Origin: a virus
Strand: one strand, 5' to 3'
IMG/VR virus record: IMGVR_UViG_3300009082_000016
Span: 1-64,000 of that record
DNA: 64,000 bases
A program made the translations under genes and the position numbers. Of the stretch, positions 49,673 to 59,033 are shown one piece after another. The notes under the pieces are model-generated. The model made no database searches. It was not told the origin of the DNA and saw only the letters and a program-made list of their open reading frames with translations. The number at the start of each line of letters is the position of its first letter. Within the stretch, counting starts at the first letter, position 1.

Positions 49673-50616
49673 ACTTCGAGATCACCAGGGTTCGAACCGA
49701 TCTCCTGTTGTACGCCCAGGACGTTGCCACCCTGCTGACGCTCTACACGCACATCCGGATCGACCGCGCGATGTCCGGCGGCGGCCCGTGGTCACCGCTC
49801 ACGGACACGACCGCAAAGCCGGCGTCCACCCGCTGCCGGAAGGACGGGCCGTACGCCATCAGCGGGAAGTACCTGAACCTCACGCTGCCGGACGGGACGC
49901 TGTTCAGCCACATCTTCACGACGCCGGACCCGGTGTCGGCGACGGACGCGATGACGGAGCTCAACGGGGCGTCCGCCCAGCTCGACTGCGTGGTCGACGG
50001 GGACACGCTCGTGCTCCGCACGCTCGACACGGGCACCGACGCCTGCCTGAAGGTGGATGGCGGGGACGCCTGCGTGAACCTGGGTGTCGCGCTCAACGAC
50101 ACCGCGTTCGGCCTCGCCGGCGACGTCCTGCTGGTCGCGGGCCAGGTGATCTACCCGTTCACCGACGAGAACGGCGATTCGGACTGGTCGTACCGCTACC
50201 GCTTCATCAACGCTGCGCCGCCGCGGGAGTCGGAGCCGCTGTTCTCGTACCCAGGTACGGAACTCAGCCTGGACCTCGACCTGCTCGCCGTCGGTCACGC
50301 CCACGCGGTCGACACCGACGGCCGGGCTGCAGCGGGCGCCATCGCTCATGTCGGCAACCGCTACGTCCCGCCCTCCGTCTCCGGAAGGCTGGTGATCGGC
50401 GGCCAGTCGAAGGTGATCGACCGACACGGCGACGTCTGGTTCCCGCTGGTGCGGGGGGCGCAGATCGAGTTCTGGATCGCCGGGACCCCGCTCCACCGCA
50501 TCATCGAGGTGCCCGACGCGGCCGAGTTCGACATGCTCGACCCCAGCCTGGTACGCGACGATCCGTGGGGCATCGTCGTGCCCCCCTACACCGGACTCCC
50601 GAGGACGACGCCATGA
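49669..50616 (+). CDS. Putative virion (tail/neck) protein, 315 aa
   Basis: ATG 49669 overlaps the preceding stop. The protein is beta-rich and acidic with a repeated-strand pattern (YLNLTLPDGTLFSHIFTTPD, VVDGDTLVLRTLDTG, YRYRFINAAPP), ending in a jelly-roll-like region. Similar strand patterns occur in the large tail proteins of the minus-strand block. Assigned as structural on composition and location only. Confidence 0.65.
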   Translation: MNFEITRVRTDLLLYAQDVATLLTLYTHIRIDRAMSGGGPWSPLTDTTAKPASTRCRKDGPYAISGKYLNLTLPDGTLFSHIFTTPDPVSATDAMTELNGASAQLDCVVDGDTLVLRTLDTGTDACLKVDGGDACVNLGVALNDTAFGLAGDVLLVAGQVIYPFTDENGDSDWSYRYRFINAAPPRESEPLFSYPGTELSLDLDLLAVGHAHAVDTDGRAAAGAIAHVGNRYVPPSVSGRLVIGGQSKVIDRHGDVWFPLVRGAQIEFWIAGTPLHRIIEVPDAAEFDMLDPSLVRDDPWGIVVPPYTGLPRTTP

Positions 50617-51470
50617 CACTCGAACAGGTGAGGTGGGAGGCCTTCCAGAAGGAGGCCCAGTGGGCCTTGTTGGGAAGGCTCCTGGGAGGGGCGGGGAAAC
50701 TGATGGCCCGGGCAGGAAGCCAAGGGGGGCTGCTGGCCCGGATGGGCGGCACCGCGGCCAAAGCCGGCACCCGAATGGTGGAGTCCTCTCCGCTGCGGAA
50801 TCTCCTTCAGAACGCCCCACGAGTCCTGCAAGGGAAACCCTTCCTCTCCCCGCGAAACATGGCGGCCGGCGAAACCATGATCGACCCCCTTGGGCGCATG
50901 AGAACAGGCCAGGCTCTCCCGCTCTGGTTCAAACGCCGCCCCCTTCCGCAGATCGCCCCCCTTCGGCCCAGCTATGAAGGCGTGACAAGGGCGACGATCA
51001 TCAAGCCCCAGACGCCCGTGAACCCGATCGGGCCGACGGCCTACCAACCTCCCACACCGGCCCAGGTCAACCCGCTAGGCAGGACAGTCGGCAGGACGGC
51101 AGTGGGTCCCATGCCTAGCGCCCCCGGGGTAACTCAGTCCAGCATCCCCCAGGTGACGCAAGCCGGGATCCTTCCGCCCGCTCCCACGGTGAGCACGATT
51201 CCTGTGACCCCGCCGATTCCCGGGACGGCCGCGTACAGTCGGAACATGTTCAGCTCGGGCGGCGCCGCCATTCGGGCAGGAACCCTTCAACGATCGATGA
51301 ACAACGTCCTGGGCCCGACCGGAACGGCTTTTGCTCGGGCACCCAACCCCATCGATCAGACCTTCCGCAGCCTTTCCAGTTCGCCCTTGCTCTCCAAGTT
51401 CAACTCGCTCATCGAGCAGGTGGAACAGGCCACCTTCCTCGAGGCGATCATGCGTCAGAACTCCAGATAG
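50613..51470 (+). CDS. Hypothetical protein sharing a module with the gene at 21974
   Basis: ATG 50613 overlaps the previous stop. The product has 285 residues. Residues ~12-65 form an amphipathic Gly/Ala/Arg module (KEAQWALLGRLLGGAGKLMA onward to MVESSPLR) that matches a segment of the 352-residue protein encoded at 21974-23032. A long Pro/Thr-rich linker and a helical end (FNSLIEQVEQATFLEAI) follow. Last gene of the plus-strand block before the convergent terminator. Confidence 0.7.
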   Translation: MTLEQVRWEAFQKEAQWALLGRLLGGAGKLMARAGSQGGLLARMGGTAAKAGTRMVESSPLRNLLQNAPRVLQGKPFLSPRNMAAGETMIDPLGRMRTGQALPLWFKRRPLPQIAPLRPSYEGVTRATIIKPQTPVNPIGPTAYQPPTPAQVNPLGRTVGRTAVGPMPSAPGVTQSSIPQVTQAGILPPAPTVSTIPVTPPIPGTAAYSRNMFSSGGAAIRAGTLQRSMNNVLGPTGTAFARAPNPIDQTFRSLSSSPLLSKFNSLIEQVEQATFLEAIMRQNSR

Positions 51471-51474
51471 AGCA

Positions 51475-51528
51475 GCGGCGGGAGGCGCCGTGATCCGGGG
51501 GGAGCAGAAGACGGCACCTCTCCGCCGC
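51475..51528. terminator. Bidirectional stem-loop between convergent operons
   Basis: The arm 51475-51490 (GCGGCGGGAGGCGCCG) pairs with 51512-51528 (CGGCACCTCTCCGCCGC) in about 15 pairs, with one bulge and one mismatch. It lies in the gap between the plus gene ending at 51470 and the minus gene ending at 51551, exactly where two transcripts meet. There is no U-run, so termination in vivo is inferred. Confidence 0.5.
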
Positions 51529-51550
51529 CGGGGTCAGAATACCACGAAAT

Positions 51551-52018
51551 CTAGCGGAGCCAAACCGGGGGCTTGACCGTCTCGCCGACGGTGGTGATGC
51601 TCCGAAGGGCCTGCGCCTGTTCGGGCGGCAGCACCTTCAGACGGGCAGCAAGTCGCTTCGCCGCAGTAGGCAGCGCCGGCGGAAGAACACCCGCGGCCCG
51701 AGAGAAGAAGCTGCCCATCGGCAGCGGGCCCGCGTACTTCAGGAACTCCTCGACGAAGGTGTTGAACTCGACGGCGGCTTCCTTGTGCGTGTGCTGCCCC
51801 TTCTTCCGACGTTCCGAAGCAGTGCGGGCCAAGGCCTTGGCCAACCGAGCCGCCCCTCGCCCCCGCCCGACGGACTTGAAGGCCTTCGGTGTAACATCCG
51901 TGGCAACGACATCCCAGGGGATATCGTCAAAGAGTCCAGTCAGCGGGCTGCCCCGCCGGAGACGCCCCACGCCGTGCAGGCGGCCGATTCCCTTTCCAAC
52001 GGCTCGAAGTTCACCCAT
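51551..52018 (-). CDS. Hypothetical basic protein, 155 aa
   Basis: ATG 52018 follows directly after the pyrophosphatase-like gene (stop at 52021). The product is basic with an Arg/Gly head (KGIGRLHGVGRLRRGSP), a helical Arg/Ala-rich middle (RGAARLAKALARTASERRKK) and a C-terminal helix. No family recognised; last gene of the right-hand minus-strand block. Confidence 0.65.
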   Translation of the reverse strand: MGELRAVGKGIGRLHGVGRLRRGSPLTGLFDDIPWDVVATDVTPKAFKSVGRGRGAARLAKALARTASERRKKGQHTHKEAAVEFNTFVEEFLKYAGPLPMGSFFSRAAGVLPPALPTAAKRLAARLKVLPPEQAQALRSITTVGETVKPPVWLR

Positions 52019-52020
52019 CG

Positions 52021-52611
52021 CTATTGTTCTACCTCAGGTTGGCTAGCCGCCTGCTTCACCCCACTCGCCAAATCCCACTTGTCTCCCACCCGCTTGGTGA
52101 ACTTGAACAGCGTCGGCTTTCGCTTGATCCCGTGACCGACAGCCTTCTCCTTGTTGATGAGGAGCTTGCCGTCCTGCTTGGTGACCTCGTACGGTTCCTG
52201 CTTCTCTCCCCTGAAGGTGCGCGGACCCGTACACGACTTCAGCTCACCGTGCTGCCTGCTGTGGAAATGCCACGGAACGGACCCGACGGGGAACCCCCTA
52301 GCAGCTAGCTTCAGACTGCCGCTGCGTACCTGCTGCTTGAGGTCGCCAAGGCTGATCTGGCGGATCTTACCGATCGTGATGTGGTGGTGCTTGGCACTGC
52401 GTAGGACGTCCCGCTTCGTACCGAAGTTGAGGTAGACCTTGTGCTCGTCGAACTTGGACGGGTCGTGCCAGTCCATCTTGTCGACCACGTAGGCCCGGCG
52501 CGAGTTCTTGTTGGGGCCGACGAACACGTCGAGTGGATCCTTGTCCGCTCCCATCGTTCCCGGGAACGAGCCGTAGTTGTGCGTGTATCGTTCCCGCTTG
52601 TTGATGAACAA
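52021..52611 (-). CDS. Inorganic-pyrophosphatase-like domain protein
   Basis: The core YGSFPGTMGADKDPLDVFVG, then RAYVVDKMDWHDPSKFDEHK and VYLNFGTKRD, matches the InPase-type domain found in phage polyvalent proteins. Its enzymatic role is unproven. TTG 52611 is the first canonical start, but the same frame is open and family-like further upstream (GLNINIERPIG) to about 52719, with no ATG, GTG or TTG. The true N-terminus is therefore unresolved. It may be reached by -1 frameshifting from the 995-residue gene upstream (slippery site 52725-52731). Confidence 0.65.
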   Translation of the reverse strand: MFINKRERYTHNYGSFPGTMGADKDPLDVFVGPNKNSRRAYVVDKMDWHDPSKFDEHKVYLNFGTKRDVLRSAKHHHITIGKIRQISLGDLKQQVRSGSLKLAARGFPVGSVPWHFHSRQHGELKSCTGPRTFRGEKQEPYEVTKQDGKLLINKEKAVGHGIKRKPTLFKFTKRVGDKWDLASGVKQAASQPEVEQ

Positions 52612-52715
52612 CGTCCCGATGGGCCGCTCGATGTTGATATTCAGCCCGTGAATACGGGTCTTCCACCGGGTGACGTCACCTTCCCAGGCTGTCTTGAGGA
52701 ATGCCGACTTCTCGG

Positions 52716-55703
52716 CTAGCCCCCGAAAGGGCTTCCGCCGCCCTGTTGCATCGCCATCTCCTGCATCGCCTGCTGCTCGAGCTGGCGACGGCGGCGATTG
52801 CGGGCACGCTGCGCGAGCGCGTAGCCGGTGACACCACCGGCGACGCCGCCGAGCGCGGACATCTCCGGCATCGGGGTCGCGCCGTAGAGCTTCTGCAGGA
52901 GCGGCAGGGCCGCGGCGCCGGCGAGGGCGCCCCCGCCCGCGGTCAGCATCGGGTGACGCTCGGCGAACCCCATCTGCTCCTGGGCCCGCTTGAGGAAGGC
53001 ACCGTGCTTCGCCTTCCCCCGCGCCCGCTGGTAGGACTGCGACACCGCCGACGTTCCGAGCATCCCGCCGAGACCGCCGGCGAGGCCGGACGCGGCACCC
53101 GTGAACACAGGGTGACGACCGGCGAAGGAGAGGTGCTTGCGGATCTTCTCCTTCTCCTTCTCCGTCATCCCTTCCTCGAGCGAGTGACGCAGGACCGAGC
53201 CCGCCGCTCCACCGCCGATGGGGCCTCCCGCCCAGCCGCCGAGGAATCCGGTGGCCATCGGATGCCGCTCGACCCAGCCCGCCTCCCGGGCCTGCTTCTC
53301 GCGCGTGAAGTCGGCGAACGAGCCCTGCTTGTAGTAGGACTCCGGCGACTTCTTGCCGAACAGCGCCTTCGCGCCCCAGAGACCCGCCAACGCGCCACCG
53401 CCGATCAGGCCGGCGCGAGGAAGGGCCTTCATGAGGGGCTCACCGACGCTCTTGCCCACGAGACGGGGCCGCCTGGCGATGTACCCCGGGGTCTTCTTGA
53501 TCTCCGCGTCGATCGCGGCGCGAGCCGCATCGCGGGCCTGCTGGTCCACGATTTTCGCAGGCATCCCACGAGCGTCGCGCATCGCACCCGTCGGCAGGGC
53601 CTCACGCTCCGCCCACAGGTTCTGCAGTCGCTCCAGCTCACGGGCCTCCAGTCCCCTCTGGGCCTTCCGCCCGACGTGCGCCCCCACGCCCAGGGCCGCC
53701 GCACCGGGGAGGATGCCGATCTCGCGGTCCCGGATCTCCCTCAGGGAGTTCGGCGCCGGAGTGCCGTACTGCGCGTACTTGTACTTCGCCTCCTGGAACG
53801 ACCGCTCCTGCAGGTTGCCCAGGATGGACTCGAAGTCCTCGAGTCCGGCCGTACGCGTGGTCGGGGAGGGGCCGATGCTTCCGCGGGTCGCGTCTCCGGT
53901 GCTGGGGCTGGCGAACGTGGTCGGCTGGCCCGTGACACCGGCGCTCGAACCACCACCCATCGTCATGGGGACGGAGGTGGCTCCACCGCCGGCCGCGCTG
54001 GCAACACCACCGCTGGGCGAACCGACGGCGACCTTCGTGAGCATCGCCCGCTTCTCCGCCATCTGCGGATCGAACGCCGCCATGCGCCGCATGCCGGGCG
54101 CGTACGGGTCCATGCCGCGAGAGATCGGCGACGGGTGCCCACCACCCATCCGGCTGTGACTGAGCTCGTGGCCCAGCACGCCCGAATCCCCACCGCGGGA
54201 GATCGACGCCGGGCCACCGCCGCGCATCCGGCGGTAGATCTCGCCCGCGCCGAGGCCGAGGCCGCCACCGGCCGCCGCGCCGCCCGCGATCGCCAACCCG
54301 CGGCGCTTCTTGTCCTTCATGCCCCGCGTCGCCAGCGCCGTACCGGCGCCGCCGGCCACCGCGCCGCCGAGACCGCCGATGACCCGCGGGTCGGAGAAGA
54401 ACGAACCGATGTCGCTGCTGCTGAGCGCCTGCTTCTTCATGGTCATCCTCGCCTGCTTCTGGAACGACGCCTGGACCTTCATGCCGCCACCACCGGGGAC
54501 GGCAGCCTTGGCCACTTCCGTGGGGGCCGGAGCGGCCGGAGGCGGAGCGGCAGCCACCTGCGGGGCAGCCGCAGGCCCGGCGGCCGCAGGAGCCGGGACG
54601 GGCGCAGCAGCCGGGCCCATCACCATCGACTCGTAGTTCGGGGCCCCCTCCGCGTTCAGCGCGAGCATCTGCTGCAACGCCGGCGTGCCGAGCTGCTGAC
54701 CACCCTGCTGGAGGGCCTGCGCGGCCGCCTGCGGACCGAACAGGGCCGTCATCTCCTGGAGGGCGGCCTGGGACGGCCCACCTTGAGCCGCGGCGTTCGC
54801 GGTCTCGGGCCCCATCATTGCCTGCAGGCCCGCCGCACGGCGCACGGCCTCCAGGGACTGGGTCTCGTCCGTCAGCCCGGCCGCCGGAGCTTCTCCCCTG
54901 GCCACAGGGCCGCCGAAGCCGCCCTGATCGAACCGGCTGGGCATGTCCATGGGCGAACCGCTGGCGTAGCCGCCGCCCATGCCCTGGATGGCGGCCGCCA
55001 GGCCCGGGTCCATGCCCGTCGGGGCCTGCGGCGCGTTCATCGCGCCCATCAGGCCCTCGAGCTGGCCCCGCTTCTCCCGCGGGATGCCCAGGATTTCCTC
55101 CACCACCGAACGGGCCTGCGCTTCCTTGACCGCCCGCGGGGAGAACTCCCCGAGCTTCTGCTTCCTGAGGTTCCGGGGAGCCGTCGGGTTCTGTCCGGTT
55201 CGTTCCACGTGGTGCTCCTTGAGGCCGGGAAAGCGTGCATAGACCTTCGAGCGTACCGTGGCCCGCTCCGCAGGCGTACCGTGCTGCGACACCCTGGCCA
55301 AGGCGTTGCGGGCATGCGGTGCGTCGTGGATCGGGTACTTCTCCTGCTTGGGAAGCGCGAAGTTCTTCGGCTTGATCTTCTCCCGACCGGCAGCCGTCAG
55401 GTTTGCAGCTTCCTTCTGCATGGCTCCGAGCGTACCACGGGTCAGCGCGTCCTGGGAAGCCCGCCACAGGTCGTAGTTCAGGGAGCCGGTCTTGAGCGAC
55501 TTGTACTCGCTCTTCGGCTTGTCGAACTTCGCCTTCGCCTCGCGCTTCCCCTGGGGGGTGCCGAAGCCCTTGGGCGCCTGCCCCTTGGCGTGCGCCTGCT
55601 GCGTGGCGACGGCAAAAGCGACCGACTTCGCCTTCTTCGGTGGGTACGTCTCCTTCATCGAGGGAAGGAGGTGCATAGCCCGGTCGTGAATGGCCTTCGG
55701 CAC
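52716..55703 (-). CDS. Glycine-zipper virion protein with HEXXH motif, 995 aa
   Basis: GTG 55703 with GGAG upstream is preferred; an earlier frame start would lie deep in the upstream gene. The N-terminus has KAKSVAFAVATQQAHAKG, a motif seen in small phage proteins of unknown function. A Gln/Ala/Pro-rich middle is followed by Gly/Ala hydrophobic segments and a zinc-protease-like HELSH (residues 512-516). Three repeats of about 50 residues begin WVERHPMATG (~810), FAGRHPVFTG (~858) and FAERHPMLTA (~911), each with a glycine-zipper hydrophobic stretch. It may insert into membranes. It ends two codons after a -1 slippery heptamer. Confidence 0.75.
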   Translation of the reverse strand: MPKAIHDRAMHLLPSMKETYPPKKAKSVAFAVATQQAHAKGQAPKGFGTPQGKREAKAKFDKPKSEYKSLKTGSLNYDLWRASQDALTRGTLGAMQKEAANLTAAGREKIKPKNFALPKQEKYPIHDAPHARNALARVSQHGTPAERATVRSKVYARFPGLKEHHVERTGQNPTAPRNLRKQKLGEFSPRAVKEAQARSVVEEILGIPREKRGQLEGLMGAMNAPQAPTGMDPGLAAAIQGMGGGYASGSPMDMPSRFDQGGFGGPVARGEAPAAGLTDETQSLEAVRRAAGLQAMMGPETANAAAQGGPSQAALQEMTALFGPQAAAQALQQGGQQLGTPALQQMLALNAEGAPNYESMVMGPAAAPVPAPAAAGPAAAPQVAAAPPPAAPAPTEVAKAAVPGGGGMKVQASFQKQARMTMKKQALSSSDIGSFFSDPRVIGGLGGAVAGGAGTALATRGMKDKKRRGLAIAGGAAAGGGLGLGAGEIYRRMRGGGPASISRGGDSGVLGHELSHSRMGGGHPSPISRGMDPYAPGMRRMAAFDPQMAEKRAMLTKVAVGSPSGGVASAAGGGATSVPMTMGGGSSAGVTGQPTTFASPSTGDATRGSIGPSPTTRTAGLEDFESILGNLQERSFQEAKYKYAQYGTPAPNSLREIRDREIGILPGAAALGVGAHVGRKAQRGLEARELERLQNLWAEREALPTGAMRDARGMPAKIVDQQARDAARAAIDAEIKKTPGYIARRPRLVGKSVGEPLMKALPRAGLIGGGALAGLWGAKALFGKKSPESYYKQGSFADFTREKQAREAGWVERHPMATGFLGGWAGGPIGGGAAGSVLRHSLEEGMTEKEKEKIRKHLSFAGRHPVFTGAASGLAGGLGGMLGTSAVSQSYQRARGKAKHGAFLKRAQEQMGFAERHPMLTAGGGALAGAAALPLLQKLYGATPMPEMSALGGVAGGVTGYALAQRARNRRRRQLEQQAMQEMAMQQGGGSPFGG
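52725..52731 (-). promoter_or_regulatory. Candidate -1 frameshift heptamer CCCTTTC
   Basis: On the minus strand the zero frame reads AGC-CCT-TTC-GGG-GGC-TAG, which contains the X-XXY-YYZ heptamer C-CCT-TTC two codons before the stop. A -1 slip enters the frame of the pyrophosphatase-like domain, which has no canonical start in its upstream part. Efficiency cannot be judged from sequence. Confidence 0.4.
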
Positions 55704-55711
55704 GGCTTCTC

Positions 55712-58700
55712 CTACGCCGGCGGACGAATGTTGGTCATCGTGTACTTGATGCGGATGCCGTACAAGTACTCTTCGGTCGGTTGCCCGCCAGCCTGATTCT
55801 TCGCGGAGCGCACGCGCACGTAGTACTGGCTCCGCGTCTCGGAAGCCACAACGTGAGCGCACGCACCGACGAACGTCTGGAAGTTGGTAAGCGCGGGAAC
55901 GCCGACGCTGACCAAGGCCTCGACGATGGGCGGGTCCGCGAGCGGAACGGAGGGGTGGTAGGGGGACGGACCCGGGTGCGTCTGCCATCCATCCGGCGCC
56001 GCGCCAACCGGGCGGGCGATGAGCTGGGCCCTAGCCTGGGCGCTGAACGCACCGTCCGCCGGAACACCAGTGATGGAGGCGTACTGCAACTCCAGTTCCG
56101 TGACGATCGCGCCCTCCGGCAGATGGACCGGGAAGATGATCTGCTGATCCTCGTGCTCGTCGGCGGAATACCCGGCGTTGAACGTGATCGACCAGTACGT
56201 GGCGGGGGAAGGGTACTGCGGGTTGCGGTAGAAGAACTTGTACACCCAGTCGTTCGTCGCCGCGTCGTTGGGCTCCGGCAGGATGCCATCCGCCAGGTTG
56301 ACGTGGTGGTACAAGGTCCTGGCCGTAGGGGAGAACCGGTGGTCCAGCCCGTCCACGTTTCCGACGGGGGCTCTGACGTCACCCGCCGTCGCCTCGATGT
56401 CCCCGGTGTCGGCGATGATGTCGCCACCCGTCGAGGTGATGTCGGTGGCCACCTCGACCTCGCCCATCTTCATCAGGCCGTCAGCAAACGCCTCGATGAC
56501 CTCGTTGTAGTAGCCACCCGACGCCCACGCCCGGACCGACAGCACCTTGTCCGGCCCGACGGGCACGCCACCGATGTCCGGAAGCAGACCCGTCCAGTCC
56601 CGGCCGTACACGGAGAGGCCCGGCAGCTGGCTGTAGCCCAACGAGAGCGGGAACGGCGGCCCGGCGACGGGCTCGGGAACGTGCAAGCGCAAGCCGTCCC
56701 CGATCCGCACCGGGGTACCGGCGTCAACAGACACCATGTTGCCGGCCTGGTGCAGCCGGGGCCGGAGAATGCGGCAGGTTCCCCCGGGCACGAGATCCGC
56801 ACCCGACTGGTCGCCGTCGATGCGGATCAGCTGGGCCGTGACATTGTCGATGAAGTGGTGGATCGTCCAAAGCGACGTGGTCTTGGTCACCGCGTTGGTG
56901 AACTCGACCAGGTCGTGGCGAAGGAAGAGATCGGTGTCAGGAAGATTCCCCCACCGCTTCCCGCCACCAAGTACCAGCAGGGGCGGGACAGCGGCCGTAC
57001 AGGGGTTTCCGCTACTGGCCACGTCCATGATCGTCGCCCGGCTGAAACCCACAGGCTGGACGTGCAGGTAGGCGGCGAAGCCCGTCTTCGTGGCGCTCGA
57101 AGGCCCACCGTCATCGACCTCATCGTACGCGGCAACGGCACTGCTGCCACGGCGGTTGAACTCCAGATGCGCCTCCGCGTCCCACGCGCTGAAGGTGAAC
57201 AGCGGGAAGTCCAGAAGGGATGCGGCCAAGATGTGAAGGGCCGTCGGCTGCGTCAAGCCGTCGTAGCGCATGGAGAAGACGCCACGGAGAGTACCCACGG
57301 CGGTCTTCTGGTAGCCCCGCAGCAGCCAGAAAGACTCCCCGTTGATGAGCTTCAGCGGGATGCTTTCGGTCCCGCCACTCTTCGTGCCGATCAGTGTCAT
57401 CATCCCGGGGATGCTCTGGCTGGGACCCGCGATACCGGTGGTGTCCAGCACGATGGGCCGCACGAACCGGACGTACCCGTTGGCCGCGGGGAGCTCGGAG
57501 CTGGTGACCCGCCCATCGATCGTCAGCAGCGTGGCGATCTGACCGGCCGGATCGAGCGCCTGGATGAAGTAGACGCCCAGCAGGTCTCCGACCGCGCCGC
57601 CGGTCTTGTCGTAGACCTCGACCATGTCGGTCCCGATGATGATGTCGGTGTCCCCCGTGCCGGGGTTCAGCCATCGGTTTCCACCGAGCAGATCGATCTT
57701 CCCCGCCCCGCCGCCCGGCTGGAACTCGTTGTTGATCGGCAGCCGGCCGAGAACCGTGTCCCCCGTGAACTCCATGGCCATCAGATGGACGAAGCCGTAG
57801 CCCGCGTGGCGGTTCCCGGCACCGCTGTCCTCTTCGCAGGCGACGACGAAGCCGGTCTTGATGCGCGGTCCAAGGGGGAAGAGGCTCGCGCCACGGAGGT
57901 CGGCGAAGAACATCGCCCCCAGGCCGTCGTAGTCGTACGGGCTGTTGGGCCCCCCGCCGGGCGTCTGCGGCATCCGGCCGACGATGGTCGGCGTGAGATC
58001 CCGAGCTCGGCTGACCTCCTTCACGAGCTCCCGAACGGTGCCCGCGTCATCCCGGTTGCTCGCACGATCGAACGACCCGAACAGGAGACAGATGTCCGAT
58101 CCGCTGTAGTCGAACACGCGGTCGAACTCGACCTGCGGCGTCAGGGCAACCGTCGTCAGGTAGATGACGTCACCAACCTGCCAGTCCTGCGCTGCGACCA
58201 AGTCCCAGTCGGTCGTGAGAAAGTTGCCGGCGCCGGCCACGTGGTTGTTGACGACGGCGAACGCCTTCCAGAACTGGTCCCGCTGGTTCTGCGCCAGACG
58301 CGCCAGGCGAGAGTAGTTGAACAGACAGAGCTGGGCCAAGGAGACGAGGTCGGTATCCGGGCCGCCGACATCTTCCTCAGCGAGACGGCACTTCCTGCCG
58401 TCCATCCAGTCGAACTCGATCACCTTCCCGCACTTCCCGTCCGGGAAATAGCCAGGGCCGGGCAGGGCAAGCGGGTACAACGAGAGGCCGCCACTGTCCT
58501 GGACGTCGATGACGGTCACCAGCTGCAGGTCGTTGTCACGAAGCGGAACCCAGTTGTCGTCCCCGAACTTGATCAGGGCCGCAACATACTCCTTCGCCCC
58601 GGCCGACGCGGTCCCGGGGGGGCCAAGGTACACGAGCTGATCGTTCGACGGGCACGTCACACCCCAGGTGGCGTCGGCCAAGTTGACCTTGGAAACGGAC

Positions 58701-59023
58701 CCACCAGGGCCAAGCAGGCCGTAGACCCGCTGCATGACGTAGCGCGGACGGTCGGCCAGCGAGTCGATGGAGCTGTGCAGCGCGTAGAGCGCCCGGTTGA
58801 CCGTCTTCGACTCGACGTCCTCACCGAAACCGATGAGGGTCGTACCGGCAGGGTACGTCGTTCCGGGCGGATTCTCGGGAAACCCCTTCGCAGGAGGCTC
58901 GCCGATGTACGGGCGCCGGTTGGCATTCGGAGCGCCCTCGTAGCGGGTCACCAGGTTGTCGGTGTCTCCGGCAGGGACGTGACGATGGATGAAGCCGGGG
59001 TAGTTCTTGGTCGGAAACGTCAT
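55712..59023 (-). CDS. Large tail/baseplate protein, 1103 aa
   Basis: ATG 59023 follows GAGGTG. The N-terminus (TKNYPGFIHRHVPAGDTDN) leads into a long beta-rich chain with repeated strand-turn units. Examples are TSTGGDIIADTGDIEATAGD near the C-terminal third (short tandem strands as in trimeric fibre shafts) and a jelly-roll-like end. The sequence suits a tail fibre or baseplate plate protein. No enzymatic motif seen. It overlaps nothing and precedes the 995-residue gene by 8 nt. Confidence 0.65.
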   Translation of the reverse strand: MTFPTKNYPGFIHRHVPAGDTDNLVTRYEGAPNANRRPYIGEPPAKGFPENPPGTTYPAGTTLIGFGEDVESKTVNRALYALHSSIDSLADRPRYVMQRVYGLLGPGGSVSKVNLADATWGVTCPSNDQLVYLGPPGTASAGAKEYVAALIKFGDDNWVPLRDNDLQLVTVIDVQDSGGLSLYPLALPGPGYFPDGKCGKVIEFDWMDGRKCRLAEEDVGGPDTDLVSLAQLCLFNYSRLARLAQNQRDQFWKAFAVVNNHVAGAGNFLTTDWDLVAAQDWQVGDVIYLTTVALTPQVEFDRVFDYSGSDICLLFGSFDRASNRDDAGTVRELVKEVSRARDLTPTIVGRMPQTPGGGPNSPYDYDGLGAMFFADLRGASLFPLGPRIKTGFVVACEEDSGAGNRHAGYGFVHLMAMEFTGDTVLGRLPINNEFQPGGGAGKIDLLGGNRWLNPGTGDTDIIIGTDMVEVYDKTGGAVGDLLGVYFIQALDPAGQIATLLTIDGRVTSSELPAANGYVRFVRPIVLDTTGIAGPSQSIPGMMTLIGTKSGGTESIPLKLINGESFWLLRGYQKTAVGTLRGVFSMRYDGLTQPTALHILAASLLDFPLFTFSAWDAEAHLEFNRRGSSAVAAYDEVDDGGPSSATKTGFAAYLHVQPVGFSRATIMDVASSGNPCTAAVPPLLVLGGGKRWGNLPDTDLFLRHDLVEFTNAVTKTTSLWTIHHFIDNVTAQLIRIDGDQSGADLVPGGTCRILRPRLHQAGNMVSVDAGTPVRIGDGLRLHVPEPVAGPPFPLSLGYSQLPGLSVYGRDWTGLLPDIGGVPVGPDKVLSVRAWASGGYYNEVIEAFADGLMKMGEVEVATDITSTGGDIIADTGDIEATAGDVRAPVGNVDGLDHRFSPTARTLYHHVNLADGILPEPNDAATNDWVYKFFYRNPQYPSPATYWSITFNAGYSADEHEDQQIIFPVHLPEGAIVTELELQYASITGVPADGAFSAQARAQLIARPVGAAPDGWQTHPGPSPYHPSVPLADPPIVEALVSVGVPALTNFQTFVGACAHVVASETRSQYYVRVRSAKNQAGGQPTEEYLYGIRIKYTMTNIRPPA

Positions 59024-59033
59024 CGGCTACACC

